Of a stretch of 11,359 bases of DNA, positions 1-4,591 are shown in pieces. Source of the DNA: Bacteroidaceae bacterium (lineage in GTDB: Bacteria; Bacteroidota; Bacteroidia; Bacteroidales; Bacteroidaceae). The notes beneath the pieces are model-generated. The model searched no databases. It had not been told where the DNA came from and saw only the letters and a program-made list of their open reading frames with translations. The stretch lies in contig JAEDIG010000075.1 of assembly GCA_016292545.1 (NCBI GenBank), positions 1 to 11,359 of the forward strand, read 5' to 3'. Each line of letters starts with the position of its first letter. Within the stretch, counting starts at the first letter, position 1. A program made the position numbers and the translations under genes.

Positions 1-113
1 CCCGACAGATGGATAATGTGAGCCTGACAGACAAGAAATCAGCCCAGAGAATCATAATGCATACTTGAATAAAAATAAATGGCAATATGTTTCGTGGATT
101 GTAAACAAATGAT

Positions 114-121
114 TAACTTTG
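114..121 (+). promoter_or_regulatory. Bacteroidetes-type promoter (-7 box) for the toxin remnant and antitoxin
   Basis: TAACTTTG matches the Bacteroidetes -7 consensus TAnnTTTG exactly and is followed by GCACC, a common context for such starts. The -33 box is weak: TTTC at 90-93 sits 20 bp upstream, one mismatch from TTTG. Transcription would begin near 126-130, leaving a short leader before the ATG at 142. The promoter has survived although the first gene behind it is destroyed, so the antitoxin at 242 is probably still expressed. Bases 1-113 otherwise hold nothing I recognise. Confidence 0.6.
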
Positions 122-141
122 CACCCAAAATATACTTTGGC

Positions 142-239
142 ATGGAAACAAGGCTTGAAATAATAATGATGGAGGAGGCCAAGAAATTGCCAAGGCAGAG
201 AGAATAAGAAAAGAATATTTCAACGGAAAAGAAGAATAG
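142..239 (+). pseudogene. Remnant of a HigB/Gp49-like (RelE/ParE superfamily) toxin gene with internal deletion
   Basis: The ATG at 142 opens a 21-codon frame, METRLEIIMMEEAKK followed by LPRQRE, which stops at 205-207. In another frame, 189-239 reads AKAERIRKEYFNGKEE and then TAG, only 2 bases before the antitoxin ATG. The first piece resembles the N-terminus and the second the C-terminus of HigB-type toxins (phage Gp49-like family), which usually have roughly 100-120 residues. The middle, about two thirds of the gene, is therefore missing and the join is frameshifted. GCCAAG occurs at 178-183 and 189-194 around the join AAATT, which could be microhomology used by the deletion. The order toxin then antitoxin, almost touching, is typical of higBA operons. 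Family assignment rests on two short fragments plus position and is an inference. No active toxin can be made from it. Confidence 0.6.
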
Positions 240-241
240 AT

Positions 242-580
242 ATGAAACAGATAGGGAAATTCAAGACATTCTCATTGGAGGAAGTACTTGACGAAGCATT
301 AGGTCCTGTCGGCACACCAGAACGTGACGAACATGAGAGATGTGTTGCCGATGCGGTTTATGCATACTGTATAGGTGAAGCCATTAAAAAGGCAAGGCTT
401 AATCAGAATCTCACCCAAGAGCAACTGGGTGAGCGCATAGGTGTGAAACGTGCCCAGATATCAAGATTGGAAAAGGGGCATAGCATCAGCATCCCCACTA
501 TGAGACGAGTATTTCAAGCCCTTGGGGTTGCCACCGCATCCCTTGACCTTGGAGCAATAGGCAAAGTAAGCCTTTGGTAA
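242..580 (+). CDS. HigA-type antitoxin, XRE-family helix-turn-helix protein (orphaned)
   Basis: A 112-residue cytoplasmic DNA-binding protein. Residues 57-98 form a clear Cro/C1 helix-turn-helix: LTQEQLGERIGV, then the recognition helix KRAQISRLEKG, then a helix ending FQALGV. The first 45 residues, with FSLEEVLDEALG and GTPERDEHE, match the N-terminal extension seen in Bacteroidetes antitoxins paired with Gp49/HigB-like toxins. In the family the antitoxin neutralises an mRNA-cleaving toxin and represses its own promoter. Here the gene lies 2 bases after the toxin remnant's stop, so it was the second gene of a higBA operon and now has no partner in the window. The frame is complete with all HTH positions present, so it may still bind DNA, act as an anti-addiction gene against related toxins, or be decaying slowly. 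The start is the only sensible ATG. Alternative: a stand-alone XRE regulator. Confidence 0.85.
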   Translation: MKQIGKFKTFSLEEVLDEALGPVGTPERDEHERCVADAVYAYCIGEAIKKARLNQNLTQEQLGERIGVKRAQISRLEKGHSISIPTMRRVFQALGVATASLDLGAIGKVSLW

Positions 581-624
581 ACTGCCTTAGAGCCATAAAG
601 AAAAGGATATATCAGTAGTACTGC

Positions 625-688
625 TTTGCTGCCCAACTGGAAAAATTGTTACACAACTAGGCCGCATTTTTCCCAGTTGGACAGCAAA
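625..688. repeat. Long imperfect inverted repeat between convergent genes
   Basis: The left arm at 625-646 (TTTGCTGCCCAACTGG then AAAAAT) pairs with the right arm at 666-688 (ATTTTTCCCAGTTGG then ACAGCAAA) over 22 bases. There is one mismatch (C against A) and one single-base bulge. The loop is 19 nt. It lies between the antitoxin stop (580) and the ATPase stop (712), where a two-way terminator would be expected, but neither strand has a T-run after the stem: the plus strand continues AAGGGTTTGG and the minus strand GCAGTACT. The 8-mer TCAGTAGT occurs at 612-619 and again at 712-719, bracketing the structure unevenly. It could be a terminator of unusual form, a palindromic repeat, or the two ends of a tiny or eroded mobile element. 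The remaining bases in 581-711 hold no gene. Confidence 0.7.
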
Positions 689-711
689 AAGGGTTTGGGA
701 GCGGAAAGAAG

Positions 712-1908
712 TCAGTAGTTCATCCCCACGAGCCAGATAGGCAGCTTCTTGCCGACGGGAAATTCCATTCCATCTGCTAGAATATAGGAATCTGGGATGT
801 CCGCTATCTGGTCGAATGATTTCTTGTTGCCCCCCACTTCCAATGTCACCCTACCATCAATTCTGAAATCGCCCTTTTCCTTGGAATATTCCACTGTATG
901 ATTGAAGCTTAACTGGTTCACGACGAAGCATTCCCTTACAGTTCCTGTCACGATTCTGCTCGACAGCGCATAAAGCATATTGGTATTGTGTATGAATATC
1001 TTGTCGGGCTTTTGCATCCTGGTCACCGACTTGTTGTCTGTATATATAAGATGTAGCAACTCGGCACGCTGCATGGCATTGAGATAATTCACTACCGTAT
1101 TCTTATTTATTTCAAGATAAGAGGCGAGTTTGGAAATGTTCACCTCATAAGGAAGATTGTCGGCAAGGAAAAGCAGCATGGCCTTCAGCTTACGCGTGAA
1201 GGCAGGTTCTACTCCACAAAAGGTGGTGATTTCCTGCTCGATGATAAAGTTGACTACATTCTCTATCCTGCTGTAGTATTCCGTTTCCATGCCATCATAG
1301 AAAGGATAATAGCCCACCCTGAGGTACTCTTCAAACATCTTTACGGGGCGGCATTCGGCACTCACCTCAGTACAGATATTGTCGGCATTGCCCAGAATCT
1401 CTTCCAGAGAATACTTAGGGAGTTTTATTCCCTTATAGAAACGAAGGAACTCGCGGAAAGAAAGTCCCTCCATCGTATAGGAAAGCACCCTGCGCGACAG
1501 GTCGGCATCAGCATTCAGTATCTGGATAAGCGAAGAACCGGTGAAGGCAATCTTCAACTGGGGATAGAGGTCGATAATCTCCTTTATCTCAACGCTCCAC
1601 TTGGGATATTTGTGCACTTCATCAAGAAAGAGATGCTCACCGCCCATCAAGACAAACTGCTCGGCCAGTTCCAAGAGTGTGTGGGTTGTGAAATACATGC
1701 TGTCAACCACACAATACAGAGCCTTGCCCGCCGCTATGCCGTATGTCTGACGAATATACTGGCGCATGAGCGTGGTCTTGCCCACACCTCGCGAACCTTT
1801 GATGGCCACCAGCTGGCGTGTCCAATTGATGTCGTGTATCATATCCCTTATGATGTCCATCTTCACTTGGGAAACATACATCTGATGCTTTCTAAACAAT
1901 GTTTCCAT
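712..1908 (-). CDS. AAA+ ATPase with DUF4143 C-terminal domain
   Basis: A 398-residue cytoplasmic protein with the start taken at METLFRKHQ. Walker A is GSRGVGKT (38-45), Walker B is HLFLDEVH (92-99, D96/E97), the sensor-1-like stretch is AFTGSS (121-126), and SRR at 138-140 could supply an arginine finger. A winged-helix segment follows (NISKLASYLEINKNTVVNYL). The last third is DUF4143-like, with KGDFRIDG and TLEVGGNKK, which resemble a worn PD-(D/E)xK nuclease core. The family (AAA_14 plus DUF4143, COG1373) is common in Bacteroidetes and archaea, often in several copies per genome. Its role is unknown; links to DNA or mobile elements have been proposed. An open frame reaches 2046, but the extra 46 residues are encoded by the promoter and palindromes and do not look like protein. 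The gene stands alone and appears intact, with a weak purine-rich site (AGAGAAA) before the ATG. Confidence 0.88.
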   Translation of the reverse strand: METLFRKHQMYVSQVKMDIIRDMIHDINWTRQLVAIKGSRGVGKTTLMRQYIRQTYGIAAGKALYCVVDSMYFTTHTLLELAEQFVLMGGEHLFLDEVHKYPKWSVEIKEIIDLYPQLKIAFTGSSLIQILNADADLSRRVLSYTMEGLSFREFLRFYKGIKLPKYSLEEILGNADNICTEVSAECRPVKMFEEYLRVGYYPFYDGMETEYYSRIENVVNFIIEQEITTFCGVEPAFTRKLKAMLLFLADNLPYEVNISKLASYLEINKNTVVNYLNAMQRAELLHLIYTDNKSVTRMQKPDKIFIHNTNMLYALSSRIVTGTVRECFVVNQLSFNHTVEYSKEKGDFRIDGRVTLEVGGNKKSFDQIADIPDSYILADGMEFPVGKKLPIWLVGMNY

Positions 1909-1938
1909 ATCAGTTTCTCTTTTGCCATTCTTTGGGCA

Positions 1939-1970
1939 CAAAAGTATAAAAAATGGCTGAGATAACCAAG
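1939..1970 (-). promoter_or_regulatory. Promoter of the DUF4143 ATPase gene
   Basis: Read on the minus strand, CTTGG (1966-1970) is a -33-like box and TACTTTTG (1939-1946) an exact TAnnTTTG -7 box, with 19 bp between them, the usual Bacteroidetes spacing. Transcription would start near 1932-1934, giving a leader of about 25 nt before the ATG at 1908. This decides the start codon: any upstream in-frame start would lie before the promoter. The palindrome array begins 15 bp upstream of the -33 box, in operator or activator position. Confidence 0.7.
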
Positions 1971-1985
1971 GATTATTACAAAAAA

Positions 1986-2067
1986 GCTTATCCCAATAAG
2001 CGATTTTTGAGCAAAACCGCTTACCAGAGTAAGCGATTATCACCAAAAAACGCTTATTAGGATAAGC
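1986..2067. repeat. Three palindromes in phased array, 33-bp period, upstream of the ATPase promoter
   Basis: The three 16-bp units are GCTTATCCCAATAAGC (1986-2001), GCTTACCAGAGTAAGC (2019-2034) and GCTTATTAGGATAAGC (2052-2067). Each has 6-bp arms and a 4-base centre (CCCA, CAGA, TAGG), and the centres are exactly 33 bp apart. The sixth arm pair is T-A, C-G and T-A, so the middle unit keeps pairing by a double change. Its stem also gains an outer C-G pair. The 17-bp spacers resemble each other (GATTTTTGAGCAAAACC and GATTATCACCAAAAAAC), and GATTATTACAAAAAA (1971-1985) precedes the first unit, so the array probably grew by tandem duplication. On the minus strand each hairpin is followed by a T-run (T6 after G, T4 after GG, T6). 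Possible roles are a multi-site operator, a target of the ATPase, or tandem weak terminators for the peptidase gene ending at 2086. Confidence 0.85.
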
Positions 2068-2085
2068 AATTTCCTAATTCCGATG

Positions 2086-4494
2086 CTATTTCACCACCTT
2101 CTTGCCGTCTACGATGTAGATGCCACGACGACGGGGCACATCAATGGGACGGCCCTGCAGGTCGTACCACTGGCCGGAGAAGGAAGGCTGTGCGTCGGGG
2201 AATACCGGGAGCACAGGCGTTGGGTCGGGCAGCGACTCCTTCCAGAGGCTCCACAAGCCAGTGCGCACCTGTGTCATGGGGCACACCCTCAGCTTGTACC
2301 TGCACCCACTGTTGTAGCCAGGCACCTCATACCGGCAAGTCGAGACGCTGGTTTCCACACAAGGGGTCTTCTTCACCAGTTCACCCTGCGCCACATCGCC
2401 CGCAGCATCCAGTTCCTCGGCGGAGAACACACCGTCGTAGAGCGAAAGATGACTCATATTCGCACGCCCCTTGCACTTGATCATCACGAAGAAGGTCTGG
2501 TCGGTGAGCATGTTTTCAAAACATGAGGTAAGGGTCTCGCGCTCCGTAATGGTAAAGGTGTCTGCTGCCAGATAGTACTGCCTGCTTTCCATCAGATACA
2601 CCTCCACCGTCACCTCCTTTCCCTCGGTTACGGGTTCCACCACACAACGGGCCGTCAACTGGCCCGTGGAAGGCTCGTCCATTGCAGGCGTGGCAATCGC
2701 ACCATTGGATGTAGTGGTGCCCATGCGGAGCAGGCCGGGCGACTGGTAGAGTGCTGTTCCCGTGAAGCCCTTGTTGTCCAGATACTGGTCGAGCTTGCCC
2801 GAGATGTCCGAGAAGCCCACGCTGCTGCGATAGCACTTGCTGAAGTCCTCCAGCAGGATGCACGACTGCGCAGCCTCGCGGCGGCTCTGGAACTCGTTCA
2901 ATAATATATTATAGTATTCCGCGCCCTCCACGGCATCCCAGCTATAGGTGAGCGAAGCCGCTTCGCGGTTGCACTGAATTTCGCCCATCCGCAAGATGGG
3001 ATAGAGCGCCATGAAGGAGATGAGCCCGTCCTCGCTCTCCGCAATGGCCTCTATGGGTTTGTGGAGCAGATAGGACCCGTCGGTGTTCTTGTTGTAGAGC
3101 GTGGCCGAAGGGGTTGTATAGTCGGTCCAGGCCGTTGCGCCATTGGGGCCGGGAAACGCATCGCCGCGCTGTTGATAAGGATTGATGTCACCATCCGCAG
3201 GCACAATAACCATGCGCATGTGGGAGGAATTCACATTGAGGCCGTTGGCCTTCCAGGCATCCTCGTCATAGTCTACATGCGTGATGAGCAGACCATGCCC
3301 CGGAAGATAGGTGTCATACCCCGTCTGCTGACGGTTTTCCAGCATGAAATATTCGTTGCGGTTGCCGTCGTTGTAGAGCACATACGCCTCGGGGGCATCG
3401 GTCAGTGCCTTCATGCCTTCCACCGTCTGCGGGCTGGTCAGTTCCACTGGCTCCAGCCATCCGCTCACCCAGCGCTCATAGGCCGTGAAGCCGCAGGGCA
3501 CGCGTTCGCTGCCATTATAGCTTCCCCCGGCCATAATATCCCAATCGGTGGAGTAGTTGTTGGTGTAGTTCACGTCATACACATCCATCAGCCCCAGGCA
3601 GTGGCTGAATTCATGGCAAGGCGTGCCAATGCCACCGATAACGGTACCGTCGGTCCCCTTCAGCTCGCTGGAACATGCATAGCGGCCGAGCCGTTTCCCT
3701 TCGAGCGTGAGGTCCGACACATAGGAGGCATGAGGCCAGATGGTGTTCGCGTCTGCGCCCTGGCTCTCGGCATAGCCTGCAAACACGATGAACACCTGGT
3801 CCACCTCTCCGTCGCCGTTCCAGTCGTAGTGGGAATAGTTGACATCCGCATCCGCCATCAGCATGGCCTCCTTGGCCATTTCCTGGACATGTAGGTCATG
3901 GCCGTTCTCATAGTTCCCGCCATAATAGGAAAGCGGTTTGTTCAGCTTGTAGGGGCCCACCACATCAAAATCTATGTCCAGCTGGCCATAGCTCTGGGCC
4001 AGGAAATAGTCCTTCACCGAACCGGCCATGCCGTCCTTGGAATAGCCCTGCTGGTTGAACAAGGCCGTAAACTCCTCACGCGGATTCTCAATCTTCATGT
4101 CCAGGTTGGAAAAGCTGACCAGCAGCACCAGTCCCCTCTTTTTCCCTACATACACGCCGGCCGACCGCGTCTGGCGGTCCCGCTGTGGAGCACGTTGTAG
4201 TCCCAACGCCTGCTCTGTCTGCTGGCGCATGGCCAGGGCCTTCCCCTTCATCCGCTCCAGTTCATCTGAAGGGATTTCTTCCACCACATTGTCTGCTGTC
4301 AGCCGCATGGCTTTCCCCTCGGGAGTCCTGTAGAAATGGAGGTACTCGTCGCCCGTCAATGTCAGTTCCACACTTTGCCCGTCGCTGCGGACAAAGGACT
4401 TCTTCACAGGCTTGGCCGGAACGGCCAGCGCACTGGACGCACACATCATAGAGAGCGGCACACACACGCTAAAAAGTCGAAGTATTCTGTTCAT
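2086..4494 (-). CDS. Secreted M6-family (immune inhibitor A-like) zinc metallopeptidase
   Basis: An 802-residue secreted protease, numbered from MNRILRL. A signal peptide occupies 1-24, with probable cleavage after ALA. Residues 25 to about 115 look like an N-terminal pro-region (SVELTLTGDEYLHFYRTPEG). The catalytic domain spans about 115-500: VFIVFAGYAESQG, the zinc site HEFSHCLGLMD (H294, E295, H298, third ligand D304) and the Met-turn DWDIMAGG (M321) are all present, so it should be active. An Fn3-like half (about 502-537), a jelly-roll-like insert (about 546-695) and the second Fn3-like half (708-755, with LWSLWKE) follow. The tail WYDLQGRP and GIYIVDGKKVVK resembles the end of type IX secretion sorting domains. 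The frame extends to an ATG at 4524, but that start lies inside a hairpin and would spoil the signal peptide. The ATG at 4500 is a further alternative. Probably digests protein outside the cell for the neighbouring SusC/D importer (inferred). Confidence 0.88.
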   Translation of the reverse strand: MNRILRLFSVCVPLSMMCASSALAVPAKPVKKSFVRSDGQSVELTLTGDEYLHFYRTPEGKAMRLTADNVVEEIPSDELERMKGKALAMRQQTEQALGLQRAPQRDRQTRSAGVYVGKKRGLVLLVSFSNLDMKIENPREEFTALFNQQGYSKDGMAGSVKDYFLAQSYGQLDIDFDVVGPYKLNKPLSYYGGNYENGHDLHVQEMAKEAMLMADADVNYSHYDWNGDGEVDQVFIVFAGYAESQGADANTIWPHASYVSDLTLEGKRLGRYACSSELKGTDGTVIGGIGTPCHEFSHCLGLMDVYDVNYTNNYSTDWDIMAGGSYNGSERVPCGFTAYERWVSGWLEPVELTSPQTVEGMKALTDAPEAYVLYNDGNRNEYFMLENRQQTGYDTYLPGHGLLITHVDYDEDAWKANGLNVNSSHMRMVIVPADGDINPYQQRGDAFPGPNGATAWTDYTTPSATLYNKNTDGSYLLHKPIEAIAESEDGLISFMALYPILRMGEIQCNREAASLTYSWDAVEGAEYYNILLNEFQSRREAAQSCILLEDFSKCYRSSVGFSDISGKLDQYLDNKGFTGTALYQSPGLLRMGTTTSNGAIATPAMDEPSTGQLTARCVVEPVTEGKEVTVEVYLMESRQYYLAADTFTITERETLTSCFENMLTDQTFFVMIKCKGRANMSHLSLYDGVFSAEELDAAGDVAQGELVKKTPCVETSVSTCRYEVPGYNSGCRYKLRVCPMTQVRTGLWSLWKESLPDPTPVLPVFPDAQPSFSGQWYDLQGRPIDVPRRRGIYIVDGKKVVK

Positions 4495-4520
4495 AATCAT
4501 CTGTACTTTTTTAAACAGCA

Positions 4521-4557
4521 ACATTCAGGAGGGCACATGAATGCCGCTCCTGAATGT
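4521..4557 (-). terminator. Strong hairpin between the third lipoprotein gene and the peptidase gene
   Basis: ACATTCAGGAG (4521-4531) and CTCCTGAATGT (4547-4557) are perfect 11-bp inverted arms. GGC/GCC adds three pairs inside, with one bulged base and an 8-nt loop. It lies 35 nt after the lipoprotein stop codon. The minus strand continues TGCTGTTTAAAA, so the T-run is poor and termination would be partial at best. It may instead protect or process the 3' end of the upstream mRNA, letting the peptidase be expressed at a lower level than the transporter genes. I saw no TAnnTTTG box between here and the peptidase ATG at 4494, which favours read-through. Confidence 0.6.
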
Positions 4558-4591
4558 ATGTCAGTCATTAAAACTTAATTCCATGCAAATC

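Noticed and set aside
3..68. 3' end of an upstream gene (21 codons then TGA at 66-68)
   Set aside because: The stretch is open from the window edge, but it is too short to show any family and chance open frames of this length are common.
1612..1965. 117-codon plus-strand open frame opposite the ATPase 5' end
   Set aside because: It lies over the Walker motifs and promoter of the ATPase on the other strand and has no homology I recognise.
1909..2046. N-terminal extension of the ATPase to an ATG at 2046
   Set aside because: The 46 added residues are encoded by the -33/-7 promoter and two palindromes, and related ATPases begin at the METLFRKHQ-like position.
1971..2067. Short CRISPR array
   Set aside because: The repeated parts are palindromes with variable centres, the 17-bp spacers resemble each other instead of being unique, and no cas gene is present.
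3061..3894. 277-codon plus-strand open frame inside the peptidase gene
   Set aside because: It mirrors the catalytic domain of the M6 peptidase, which has clear motifs in the opposite frame; composition is typical of a shadow frame.
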